Below are positions 6,969-14,530 of a stretch of 42,299 nucleotides of DNA, one piece after another (the first letter of the stretch is position 1; every line of letters starts with the position of its first letter). Both the position numbers and the translations under genes were made by a program. Location of the stretch: assembly GCA_017531385.1 (NCBI GenBank), contig JAFXLD010000092.1:1-42299 (forward strand), read 5' to 3'. This stretch comes from Clostridia bacterium. Lineage in GTDB: Bacteria; Bacillota; Clostridia; Oscillospirales; Acutalibacteraceae. The notes under the pieces were generated by a model. It made no database searches and was not told the DNA's origin. It saw nothing but the letters and a program-made list of their open reading frames with translations.

Positions 6969-6997
6969 ATTATATCATAAAGCTTCGTAATTTTCAA
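6969..6997 (-). promoter_or_regulatory. Promoter of the four-helix-bundle pseudogene
   Basis: On the - strand TTGAAA (6992-6997) is followed after 17 bp by TATAAT (6969-6974), then AGAGGTG and the ATG at 6947. This is a near-consensus housekeeping promoter that would still drive the broken gene and the immunity-like gene. Confidence 0.8.
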
Positions 6998-7000
6998 TGA

Positions 7001-7156
7001 AATCGCTCAAAGAGCGATGAAATCCTCACTCCGTTCGGATGAATTCTGCTGTGCAGATGAAATTAAATCCGTCCTTTCTCCCGACGAAGTCGGATTTCAT
7101 CACAGAGTGATTTCATCCCACGCAAGTGGGATTTATCCCGTCCATAAGGACGGATT
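7001..7156. repeat. Array of short hairpins separated by ATTTCATC/GATGAAAT
   Basis: At least five small stem-loops follow one another: ATCGCTC/GAGCGAT (7002-7018), TCTGC/GCAGA (7045-7057), CCGAC/GTCGG (7081-7093), ATCCCAC/GTGGGAT (7115-7132) and CCGTCC/GGACGG (7138-7153). A weaker TCAC/GTGA lies between. Each stem differs in sequence, loops are 3-4 nt, and the spacers repeat GATGAAAT or ATTTCAT. There is no ORF. It resembles intergenic hairpin repeats of gut Clostridia; function unknown. Confidence 0.75.
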
Positions 7157-7160
7157 TAGT

Positions 7161-7201
7161 TAAAAAGAATCCACACTTGTCGTAGACAAATGTGGGTTCT
7201 T
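7161..7201 (-). terminator. Terminator of tRNA-Val
   Basis: A 17-bp stem with one mismatch and a 3-nt loop spans 7165-7201. On the - strand it begins right after the tRNA CCA end and finishes in CTTTTTAAC. Confidence 0.88.
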
Positions 7202-7204
7202 TTT

Positions 7205-7280
7205 TGGTGGACGATAACGGACTCGAACCGCTGACCCTTCGCACGTCAAGCGAATGCTCTACCAACTGAGCTAATCGTCC
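7205..7280 (-). tRNA. tRNA-Val, anticodon GAC
   Basis: A 76-nt cloverleaf on the - strand. The acceptor GGACGAT (7274-7280) pairs with ATCGTCC, the D-arm is GCTC/GAGC, and the anticodon stem TTCGC/GCGAA encloses the loop TTGACGT with anticodon GAC. The T-arm has TTCGAGT, the discriminator base is A, and CCA is encoded. It reads GUC/GUU valine codons. Fold and anticodon were assigned by hand. Confidence 0.95.
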
Positions 7281-7298
7281 TTATTCGGTTGCTTGGTT

Positions 7299-7327
7299 AT
7301 TATACATTAATCTTTTATAAAAATCAA
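7299..7327 (-). promoter_or_regulatory. Promoter of tRNA-Val
   Basis: On the - strand TTGATT (7322-7327), 17 bp, TATAAT (7299-7304), placing the start site close to the tRNA 5' end. Confidence 0.8.
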
Positions 7328-7395
7328 GACCTAAATCAAATAAATTTCATTTAAAAAAATATAAAAATAGTGGTGCAATTTTTGTTTATATATAG

Positions 7396-7427
7396 TATAA
7401 TATTTATGTATACGTTCAGAAAGGAGG
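7396..7427 (+). promoter_or_regulatory. cysE -10 box and an unexplained strong Shine-Dalgarno
   Basis: TATAAT (7396-7401) is the only good -10 before cysE; its -35 is weak. An AGGAGG (7422-7427) sits 41 nt before the chosen cysE ATG and has no ATG, GTG or TTG at a usable distance in any frame. It may be a remnant or belong to a non-standard start. No T-box or riboswitch can fit in the short leader. Confidence 0.45.
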
Positions 7428-7468
7428 AACGGCAGAGATTATTTTTTAATCTCGAGTCGCAAGGTGTT

Positions 7469-8092
7469 ATGTTCAGACAGTTAAAAGAAGACATCCGGTG
7501 TATAAAAGACCGTGACCCTGCGGCTGCGTCTGTCCTTGAGATACTTCTTCTGTATCCGGGACTTCGTGCTGTCAGGTCGCACCGTAAGGCTAATTGGTGT
7601 CACCGTCACAATCTTCATTTTCTGGCAAGATGGTTGTCACAGCGATGTGTACGCAGAACAGGTATTGAAATTCATCCCGGTGCGACCATAGGAAAAAGAT
7701 TTTTCATCGACCACGGAACAGGCGTAGTTATCGGTGAAACAACCGAAATCGGCGACGATGTTACTATTTATCAGGGAGTAACGCTCGGCGGTACAGGTAA
7801 AGATGTGGGTAAACGTCACCCGACAGTCGGTAACAATGTTATGATAGGTGCAGGTGCGAAAGTGCTTGGCCCCATAAAAATAGGCGATAATACAAAAATT
7901 GCGGCAGGCTCTGTTGTTCTTCACGAAATTCCCGCAAATTCAACTGCTGTGGGTACTCCTGCAAGAGTTGTAAAACAGGACGGAATAAAGGTTGAAGCTC
8001 TTGACCAGATTCATATTCCCGACCCTGTTGCTCAGGAAATCGAAAGACTTGAAGAAATGATAAAGACTCTTGCCGATACTATAAATAAATAA
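7469..8092 (+). CDS. cysE: Serine O-acetyltransferase
   Basis: CysE acetylates L-serine with acetyl-CoA to O-acetylserine, the substrate for cysteine synthase. The 207-aa protein has a helical N-terminal part (about 1-60) and a left-handed beta-helix of hexapeptide repeats (IHPGATIGKRFFIDHGTGVV, then IGETTEIGDDVTIYQGVTLG), with the catalytic HGTG region and the C-terminal GTPARVV. The frame is open upstream to 7370, but those starts lie at or before the promoter; ATG 7469 starts the family N-terminus (MFRQLKEDI) after AAGGTG. It is 12 bp ahead of cysS, the common Firmicutes pairing that links cysteine supply to Cys-tRNA charging. This is the short Gram-positive form. Confidence 0.94.
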   Translation: MFRQLKEDIRCIKDRDPAAASVLEILLLYPGLRAVRSHRKANWCHRHNLHFLARWLSQRCVRRTGIEIHPGATIGKRFFIDHGTGVVIGETTEIGDDVTIYQGVTLGGTGKDVGKRHPTVGNNVMIGAGAKVLGPIKIGDNTKIAAGSVVLHEIPANSTAVGTPARVVKQDGIKVEALDQIHIPDPVAQEIERLEEMIKTLADTINK

Positions 8093-8104
8093 AGGAGAAA
8101 CATC

Positions 8105-9520
8105 ATGTTATTATATAATTCAGCAACAAGAAAAAAAGAAGAGTTTGTTCCTCACACAGAGGGTAAAGTCAGCATGTACACCTGCGGCCCCACAGTTTAT
8201 CACTTTGCACATATAGGCAATCTTCGTACTTATATCATGGAAGATGTGCTTGAAAAATATTTCCGTTATGTGGGCTATGATGTAAAGCGTGTTATGAATA
8301 TCACTGACGTCGGTCATCTTTCGAGTGATGCCGATACAGGAGAAGACAAGATGCTCAAGGGTGCAAAGCGTGAGAAGAAGACAGTTATGGAGATAGCTCA
8401 GTTCTATACAGATGCTTTCTTCTCTGACTGCGAAAAGCTTAACATCAAAAAGCCCGATGTGATTGAACCTGCAACAAACTGCATCTGCGAGTTTATCGAA
8501 ATGGTTCAGGGGCTTCTTGACAAAGGCTATGCATATATTGCAGGCGGAAATGTTTATTTCGACACATCAAAGCTTAAGGATTACTATGTATTCAACAATT
8601 TCGATGCGGAAGACCTTGCAATAGGTGTCCGTGACAGCGTTTCAGAAGATGAAAACAAGAGAAACAAGACTGACTTTGTTCTCTGGTTCACAAAGTCAAA
8701 GTTCGAGGACCAGGAGCTTAAATGGGACAGCCCCTGGGGTATAGGTTATCCCGGTTGGCATATTGAATGTTCCGCAATCAGCATCAAGCACAACGGTGAA
8801 TATCTTGATATTCATTGCGGTGGTATTGACAATGCATTCCCCCATCATACAAACGAAATCGCACAGAGTGAAGCTTATCTCGGTCACGAATGGTGCAAAT
8901 ACTGGTTCCATGTTCTGCATCTTAACACATCAAACGGCAAGATGAGTAAGTCAAAGGGTGAATTCCTTACCGTTTCTCTTCTTGAAGAAAAAGGTTATAA
9001 TCCCCTTGCATACCGTTTCTTCTGCCTGCAGTCACATTACAGAAAGAGTCAGGAATTTTCATTTGAAGCTCTAGACAACGCACAGGCAGCATTCAATAAG
9101 CTTGTTGCAAGAGTGGCAGCACTTAAGGCTGACGGTGATGTTGACGGAGCTGTTGTGGCTGAGTACAGACAGAAATTCTCCGAAGTTCTCGGCAATGATA
9201 TGAACACATCACTTGCAGTTACAAGTGTTTACGATGCACTCAAGGCTGACACAAACGATGCAACAAAGCTTGCAATACTGAATGATTTTGACAAAGTTCT
9301 TTCACTTGACCTTGTAGGAGAAGCAAAGAAGTACAACGAAAAACAGGCATCAGCTCCTGCAAATGAAGAAGATGCAGAAATCGATGCTCTTGTTGCACAG
9401 AGAACACAGGCAAGAAAAGACAAGAACTGGGCAGAGGCAGACAGAATCCGTGACGAGCTTAACGCAAGAGGTATCGTTCTTACAGACACACCCGAAGGTG
9501 TCAAGTGGTCAAGAAAATAA
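8105..9520 (+). CDS. cysS: Cysteinyl-tRNA synthetase
   Basis: A class I aminoacyl-tRNA synthetase that charges tRNA-Cys. The 471-aa length is normal. The HIGH motif is HIGN (36-39), the KMSKS loop is at 279-283, and zinc ligands fit C27 in TCGPTVY, C222 in HIECSA and the H/E of PHHTNEIAQSE. The C-terminal anticodon-binding part runs from about 325, and the final domain has ADRIRDELNARGI. AAAGGAG precedes the ATG. It is co-transcribed with cysE and followed by a strong terminator. Confidence 0.97.
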   Translation: MLLYNSATRKKEEFVPHTEGKVSMYTCGPTVYHFAHIGNLRTYIMEDVLEKYFRYVGYDVKRVMNITDVGHLSSDADTGEDKMLKGAKREKKTVMEIAQFYTDAFFSDCEKLNIKKPDVIEPATNCICEFIEMVQGLLDKGYAYIAGGNVYFDTSKLKDYYVFNNFDAEDLAIGVRDSVSEDENKRNKTDFVLWFTKSKFEDQELKWDSPWGIGYPGWHIECSAISIKHNGEYLDIHCGGIDNAFPHHTNEIAQSEAYLGHEWCKYWFHVLHLNTSNGKMSKSKGEFLTVSLLEEKGYNPLAYRFFCLQSHYRKSQEFSFEALDNAQAAFNKLVARVAALKADGDVDGAVVAEYRQKFSEVLGNDMNTSLAVTSVYDALKADTNDATKLAILNDFDKVLSLDLVGEAKKYNEKQASAPANEEDAEIDALVAQRTQARKDKNWAEADRIRDELNARGIVLTDTPEGVKWSRK

Positions 9521-9532
9521 GACAGAATAATT

Positions 9533-9560
9533 TCAGCACGGCAGAAACCGTGCTGATTTT
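9533..9560 (+). terminator. Intrinsic terminator after cysS
   Basis: TCAGCACGG (9533-9541) pairs with CCGTGCTGA (9548-9556) around CAGAAA, followed by TTTTATTGTTTTT. The T-tract runs into the stop codon of the convergent gene. Confidence 0.88.
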
Positions 9561-12100
9561 TATTGTTTTTCCTCCAGCTTCCTGTATGCAACCTTGCCGA
9601 CAAGTGTTTTCGGGAGTTCTTTTCTGAATTCAATTTCTCTCGGCACAGCATAAGCCGTGATCTGTTTTCTGCAATGATTTTTTATTTCTTCTTTCAATGT
9701 TTCGCTTTCTGTTATGTCTTCTTTTGTGACGACAAAAGCTTTTATTTTCTCTATTTTGTAGTCGTCTTTCACTCCGATAACGCAACAGTAATCAACAGCA
9801 GGATGTGTTTCGATTGTTTTTTCAACCTGAGAGGGATAAACGTTGTAACCTGATGTGATAATCATTCGTTTGATGCGTTGCCTGAACCAGACATAGCCGT
9901 CATTGTCTATAAAGCCAAGGTCACCTGTATGCAGCCATATTCTGCCGTCTTCACGTTGTCTGAGGACGGCATTTGTTTCGTCTTCGTTATGAAGATAACC
10001 CTGCATAATTGTGGGACCGCTTATGATTATTTCTCCCTCTTGCCCTGCACGCACTTCTTTGCCTGTTTCAAGGCTTACGATTTTATATTGTGTGTCGGGA
10101 AAGGGGAGCCCGATGCTTCCTTCTCTGTAGGTTTTTTTAGGTGTAAGACAGCTTGCCGTTACACATTCCGTCAGACCGTAGCCCTCACGAACCTGTATAT
10201 CTGCATTGTGTTTTTTCAGAAAAGCATCGACATCTTTTTTCAGCTGGGCGGGCATTGCGTCGCCACCTACAAACATCCCTTTAAGGAATGACAGGTCGGC
10301 GTTTTCAAGCTCTTTGCATTCTATCAGCATTTTGAAAATTGTGGGAACACCTGCGATGAAGTTTGGTTTTTGTTTTAGCATGGTTGATACGTAGCTTTTT
10401 GTGTTGAATTGAGGCATAAGCACGCAGCAGGCGTTGTTGATAAGCACCGTATGGATTCCGATTCCCAGACCGAAACCGTGAAAAATCGGCATCGCTGAAA
10501 GATTTTTAAGTCCTCTTGAAAACTCACAGTCCATGCTGATACGTGCCTGCATGGCAAGTGCATTGAAGTTCAGGTCGGACAGGCAAATTCCTTTCGGAAC
10601 TCCCGTTGTGCCGCCGCTGTAAAGAACAACAGCAGTCCTGTTACTGTCATAGGAAACAGGAGGAATTGAAATGTTGTCAGGTGTATTTCTGATAAAATCT
10701 TTCCACAGTACACCACCTCTTTCATCGGGAAATTTCAGAAAATCCTTTCCTTTTTTTATTGTGTATATCGCACTGAGCACAGGTGGAAGCTCGTCCTGAA
10801 TCCTTGCCACAATAATTTTTACATCATGGTCAACATCGGAGAGTGCATTGACAACATTCTCGTAAAACAGATCGGGCACAACGATTGCTTTGCTTTTTGA
10901 AAGATTCAGATAATATGCGATTTCTTTCTCTGCAGAAAGAGGATGAATAAAGCTTGCGACTGCACCTATTATGTTGAGTGCATACAGGCAGTCAACAGCC
11001 TGAGGAGTGTTGGGCATACAGATTGTCACAACATCCCCTTTGATAATACCTGTTCTCAGAAATGCCTTTGACGTTTTATTTATTTTTTCAACCATTTCAG
11101 AATAAGACGTTTCTGCACCCATGAAATTATATGCAATGTCGTCGGGAAGTCTGTCTGCGGCTTCTTTTACAAGCTGATACATGGTTTTTTCGGGATAATG
11201 GAGATGTATTTCTTCGCTGAAATTTTTTGAATCATATTTTTCAAAAAAAGATGTCAGCGAATCAAAATATTTGTTTCTGTAATCAAAACAACCGTGAAGA
11301 TGCTTTGAATTTTCAAAAATAACAAGGCTTTTTTCGCTGTGGCAATTATTGAAGATTTCTTCAGCCATTGAAAAGGGTGTCAGTCTGTCGTTTGTTCCGT
11401 GAAAAAGCAGAACAGGTCTTGAGAGAGATTTCAGAGCTTCATTTACGGAAAAATCATAAAGGCTGAAACCGAAACGTTTCATAACCATCTTGTCAAGCCT
11501 GTCTTTCAGTCTGTCTTTATTTATATTTTCCTTGATTTTTCTGTTCAGAGTATGGGAAATGATGTCACTGGGCGATGTGAACGGACTGTCGGCAATTATT
11601 CCTTTTACTCTTGACGGCAAGCTTTTTTCACCTGCCATAAGTACCGATGCAGCACCCATTGACATACCGTAAAGATAAACTGGGAGTTTTGAATCCGTGT
11701 TTCTGATAGCATAATCAAGCCAAGTCCTGCAGTCGTGCCGTTCATAAATACCGAAAGTTGTGAATTCTCCGTCGCTTCTGCCGTGTGCTCTTTGTTCAAT
11801 GAATAAAACAGTGCAATCTGACTGAAAAAGATGCTCCGAAACCAATGCAAAATCCCTGAAACAACTGCTTTTATATCCGTGAAATGCAAGTATGATTCTT
11901 TTTTCATTTTCAGCTTTTCTGATATATCCGCTGAGTGTCAACCCGTCAAAGCTTTTTACCGTAACACGCTCAAAATCGTGTTCCTTTAAGTTTTTTTCTG
12001 CTTCATTTACCGCAAATGAATACGCTGAATAGGCTTTTTCATTCCATACATTTGTATTACATTCTGTGAACATTCTGTCGCATAAAGTTCTGATTTTCAT
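9560..12100 (-). CDS. Alpha/beta hydrolase fused to an AMP-forming acyl-CoA synthetase
   Basis: An 846-aa two-domain cytoplasmic protein with no signal peptide. Residues about 45-290 are an alpha/beta hydrolase: the oxyanion strand AFHGYKSS, the nucleophile elbow GMSMG (S147), D238 in HGTNDRLTP, and a histidine at 267/269 (KHLHG). Residues about 306-846 are an ANL-family adenylating enzyme: P-loop YSGGTTGVPKG (494-504), YGLTE (641-645), HTGD (724-727), and the catalytic lysine at about K836 in TLVGKVAYR. One chain could therefore hydrolyse an ester or thioester and activate the released acid as a CoA or other thioester. The substrate is unknown. An RBS (GGAGG) precedes the ATG; the gene stands alone. 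No carrier-protein site was seen. Confidence 0.9.
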   Translation of the reverse strand: MKIRTLCDRMFTECNTNVWNEKAYSAYSFAVNEAEKNLKEHDFERVTVKSFDGLTLSGYIRKAENEKRIILAFHGYKSSCFRDFALVSEHLFQSDCTVLFIEQRAHGRSDGEFTTFGIYERHDCRTWLDYAIRNTDSKLPVYLYGMSMGAASVLMAGEKSLPSRVKGIIADSPFTSPSDIISHTLNRKIKENINKDRLKDRLDKMVMKRFGFSLYDFSVNEALKSLSRPVLLFHGTNDRLTPFSMAEEIFNNCHSEKSLVIFENSKHLHGCFDYRNKYFDSLTSFFEKYDSKNFSEEIHLHYPEKTMYQLVKEAADRLPDDIAYNFMGAETSYSEMVEKINKTSKAFLRTGIIKGDVVTICMPNTPQAVDCLYALNIIGAVASFIHPLSAEKEIAYYLNLSKSKAIVVPDLFYENVVNALSDVDHDVKIIVARIQDELPPVLSAIYTIKKGKDFLKFPDERGGVLWKDFIRNTPDNISIPPVSYDSNRTAVVLYSGGTTGVPKGICLSDLNFNALAMQARISMDCEFSRGLKNLSAMPIFHGFGLGIGIHTVLINNACCVLMPQFNTKSYVSTMLKQKPNFIAGVPTIFKMLIECKELENADLSFLKGMFVGGDAMPAQLKKDVDAFLKKHNADIQVREGYGLTECVTASCLTPKKTYREGSIGLPFPDTQYKIVSLETGKEVRAGQEGEIIISGPTIMQGYLHNEDETNAVLRQREDGRIWLHTGDLGFIDNDGYVWFRQRIKRMIITSGYNVYPSQVEKTIETHPAVDYCCVIGVKDDYKIEKIKAFVVTKEDITESETLKEEIKNHCRKQITAYAVPREIEFRKELPKTLVGKVAYRKLEEKQ

Positions 12101-12159
12101 TTTCCGACCTCCGAAATCTTGTATACTGATTATCGGATTTAATTAGAAAAAATATTCAG

Positions 12160-12196
12160 AACAAAAAGAAAAACCAACCGCAAAAAAACGGTTGGT
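12160..12196 (-). terminator. Terminator of the rny-ymdB-lipoprotein operon
   Basis: On the - strand ACCAACCG (12189-12196) and CGGTTGGT (12173-12180) pair around an 8-nt T-rich loop and are followed by TTTTCTTTTTG. The stem is a perfect 8 bp just past the stop codon at 12203. Confidence 0.9.
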
Positions 12197-12202
12197 AGGG
12201 AT

Positions 12203-13750
12203 TTAGTTTATAACTGTCCATTCATAAATATTTTTGTATGCGTTGCTCATATCGCTGTCTGCTGCGGGAGTGATATTGTTTGAATAGATAAGCGAGCCCA
12301 TTCTGAAGCAGATCGGAGCAAAGGGCATATTCTGCAGGAAAGACCTTGTGAAAGCTTCCAGAGAAATGTTTCCGCCAAGGTATTCGCTGTATGCGGTTGC
12401 TGTTGTATCCGTTGCTGAAATGCCGTAAACAGCTCTGTTGTCACCGAAAAGCGCAGAGAGATTCATGTTCATCGGCAGTCTGATTTCACCTATGTAAAAA
12501 TCGTAGTTACCGCCTGACAGCGCAAGCTGATAATTTTCCCAGGTGAGTTCTGATATTGTCAGATTGATACCGATATTTTTCAGATTCTCCTGCAATTCTT
12601 TTGCAGCTGCAATCTTGAAATTGTTGCCTGAATACACGATAAGTGTGTAGTTTATTTTTTCATTGAAGCCGGCTTCTTTCATAAGCTTCTGTGCTTCGGA
12701 ATAATTCAGTGTAAGACCCGATATATCATACTCCGATTCTGATATCACATGCCATTCGGGATGATACGGCACAGCACTTTCAGTGGCATAATTCTTGAAT
12801 GAATTTTTTGCAATCGACTGCCTGTTGATTGAGTAGTAAACAGCCTGTCTTAATGCAGCAGAAGATAAACCGTAGGAGTTGCTGTTCATGCCCAGAAAAA
12901 CAAGGTTTGTAAGATTTGTTTTTGCTGTCTGTGCATTTGCCTGTGAATAACTGCCCGAAGACATATCATCAAAGAAAGCATCGATAGTGCCAAGCTCAAG
13001 CGTGTGTATCATAGTCGATGATGAGGGGATGCGGACAAGATTTATAGTTGTGATGTTCGGACGTGGCTTTTTGCAGTACGGATTGTATTGCAAATCGGTT
13101 TTTTCACCCGAAATGTTGAATTTGTAAAGCCCTGTTCCGACAGGAACAGCATCCTTGTCTGCCGCTGTGGATGTTTTTACGATAGGAAAAGACAGCGAAT
13201 CAACAGCATTTATACATTTTGTGCTGAGCGTGAAAGAAACTGTATCAGATGCAGTTGCCGTTGCAGATGCAATACCGCTGAGTTCATTTCTGAAGTATTC
13301 TGATTGTTTTGCAAGATTAAATGAGTATACAACATCAGAAGAAGAAAACTGAACACCGTCTGAAAAAGCGACGGAAGTGTCAAGTTTTACGGTAAGAGTC
13401 ATATCATTCTGCGTATAGGATTTTGCAAGAGCATTTCTTGCACAGAAAGAATCGTCAATGTAAAACAGCGGTTCAAAAACAAGATCGGTGATGTCTGAAT
13501 TAAGGTCAGTTTTAATGAAATACGGATTGAGTGAATCATTTTCTGATATGCCGATATTCAGAACCGAACCTGTGGTATATGAATGATTATCGGGGTCAGG
13601 TGTTGTGCCTGTATTTGTGGATATAACAGTGTCGTCACATCCCGAAAATAATACTGAAAGAAGTGCAATCACAAGCAGGGCGGAAAATATTTTACGTAAT
13701 TGACACTGCCTTGGCAGAAAGCGTTTTTCCTGTTTTGTTATCGATTTCAA
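12203..13750 (-). CDS. Lipoprotein, solute-binding protein of the peptide/nickel ABC family (SBP_bac_5)
   Basis: An exported lipoprotein expected to bind oligopeptides or a similar solute outside the membrane. From the TTG at 13750 the product is 515 aa: a basic start, a hydrophobic run (LLVIALLSVLFSG) and the lipobox cysteine C38 (LFSGC). The body has family landmarks such as SLNPYF, VAFSDGVQFSSSDVVYSFNL and LRQAVYYSINRQSIAKN. An ATG at 13792 is in frame, but GGAGGG at the correct distance points to the TTG. The gene overlaps the end of ymdB by 59 nt in another frame. No permease or ATPase genes are nearby, so it is an orphan binding protein, perhaps serving a shared transporter or acting as a receptor. 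Confidence 0.85.
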   Translation of the reverse strand: MKSITKQEKRFLPRQCQLRKIFSALLVIALLSVLFSGCDDTVISTNTGTTPDPDNHSYTTGSVLNIGISENDSLNPYFIKTDLNSDITDLVFEPLFYIDDSFCARNALAKSYTQNDMTLTVKLDTSVAFSDGVQFSSSDVVYSFNLAKQSEYFRNELSGIASATATASDTVSFTLSTKCINAVDSLSFPIVKTSTAADKDAVPVGTGLYKFNISGEKTDLQYNPYCKKPRPNITTINLVRIPSSSTMIHTLELGTIDAFFDDMSSGSYSQANAQTAKTNLTNLVFLGMNSNSYGLSSAALRQAVYYSINRQSIAKNSFKNYATESAVPYHPEWHVISESEYDISGLTLNYSEAQKLMKEAGFNEKINYTLIVYSGNNFKIAAAKELQENLKNIGINLTISELTWENYQLALSGGNYDFYIGEIRLPMNMNLSALFGDNRAVYGISATDTTATAYSEYLGGNISLEAFTRSFLQNMPFAPICFRMGSLIYSNNITPAADSDMSNAYKNIYEWTVIN

Positions 13751-14465
13751 AGATGCAACCCTCCATTCTGCAGTCACCGTCGGGATTTTCAAATCTCACG
13801 GGAAGATTGGTTTTCATTTTTTCAATTGCAAATGACGGTGTTACGCCGAGAACTGACTGAATCGGCCCAGTCATTCCGATGTCTGTAATATATCCTGTTC
13901 CTTTCGGTAATACCTGTGCGTCATTTGTCTGAACATGGGTATGTGTGCCGAAGATTGCGGATATTCTTCCGTCAAGATAGAATCCCATTGCTCTTTTTTC
14001 TGCTGTTGCTTCTGCATGGAAGTCAACAATTTTTATCCGGCAATCCTTTACTTCTTCGAGGATTCTGTCGATGCAGTCAAAGGGATTTTCGTTGTTTTCA
14101 AGATAGACAACGCCCATAAGGTTGATAACGGCAATTTTCATAAAGCCTTTATCTATTATATAATAGCCTTTCCCGGGAGCTGTTCTGTAAAAATTTGCAG
14201 GACGGATAAGTGGATAACCCTCTTCGTCAAATTTGTCGTATATTTCAAAACGTCTGAGTGCGTGATTTCCCGTAGTTATTATGTCTGCACCGCTTGTGAG
14301 TATATGCTCGGCAGACTGCGGCAGAATGCCGTTGCCCTGTGCCGAATTTTCACCGTTTACGATGCACAGGTCTATTCCGTTGAATTTTTTGAATGCAGGA
14401 AGTGTACGGCGCAAAAATTCGCAACCGTTTGTTCCCACAACATCGCCTATTACAAGTATATTCAT
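13692..14465 (-). CDS. ymdB: YmdB-family metallophosphoesterase (TIGR00282)
   Basis: A 257-aa dinuclear-metal phosphodiesterase. In Bacillus subtilis the orthologue hydrolyses 2',3'-cyclic nucleotides and affects biofilm and motility choice. The expected ligands are present: D8 (GDVVG), E39-N40 (GEN), N67-H68 (GNH), the HAEAT histidine, and GTHTHVQTND. The usual GNHxWD is GNHALRR here, so the residues just after the metal-binding pair differ. It lies downstream of rny, the conserved rny-ymdB order, but separated by a hairpin that looks like a terminator. Its 3' end overlaps the lipoprotein gene. Confidence 0.93.
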   Translation of the reverse strand: MNILVIGDVVGTNGCEFLRRTLPAFKKFNGIDLCIVNGENSAQGNGILPQSAEHILTSGADIITTGNHALRRFEIYDKFDEEGYPLIRPANFYRTAPGKGYYIIDKGFMKIAVINLMGVVYLENNENPFDCIDRILEEVKDCRIKIVDFHAEATAEKRAMGFYLDGRISAIFGTHTHVQTNDAQVLPKGTGYITDIGMTGPIQSVLGVTPSFAIEKMKTNLPVRFENPDGDCRMEGCIFEIDNKTGKTLSAKAVSIT

Positions 14466-14490
14466 AATATTTCCAGACTCCTCAAATGAA

Positions 14491-14518
14491 AAGGCAACAG
14501 GTTTTTGCCTGCTGCCTT
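14491..14518 (-). terminator. Terminator or attenuator between rny and ymdB
   Basis: An 11-bp stem (AAGGCAGCAGG on the - strand with CCTGTTGCCTT, one wobble) with loop CAAAAA spans 14491-14518 and is followed by TTTTCATTTG. Because ymdB follows in the same direction, it probably tunes read-through. Confidence 0.8.
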
Positions 14519-14530
14519 AATGTCACTTCA

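Noticed and set aside
7001-7156. CRISPR array
   Set aside because: Repeats are short hairpins with different sequences; there is no constant 25-40 bp repeat, no uniform spacers and no cas genes.
7282-7468. T-box riboswitch ahead of cysE-cysS
   Set aside because: The leader after the -10 box is only about 60 nt, with no specifier stem or terminator/antiterminator.
13935-14489. 184-aa reading frame on the + strand
   Set aside because: It is antisense to ymdB, whose metal-binding motifs are conserved.
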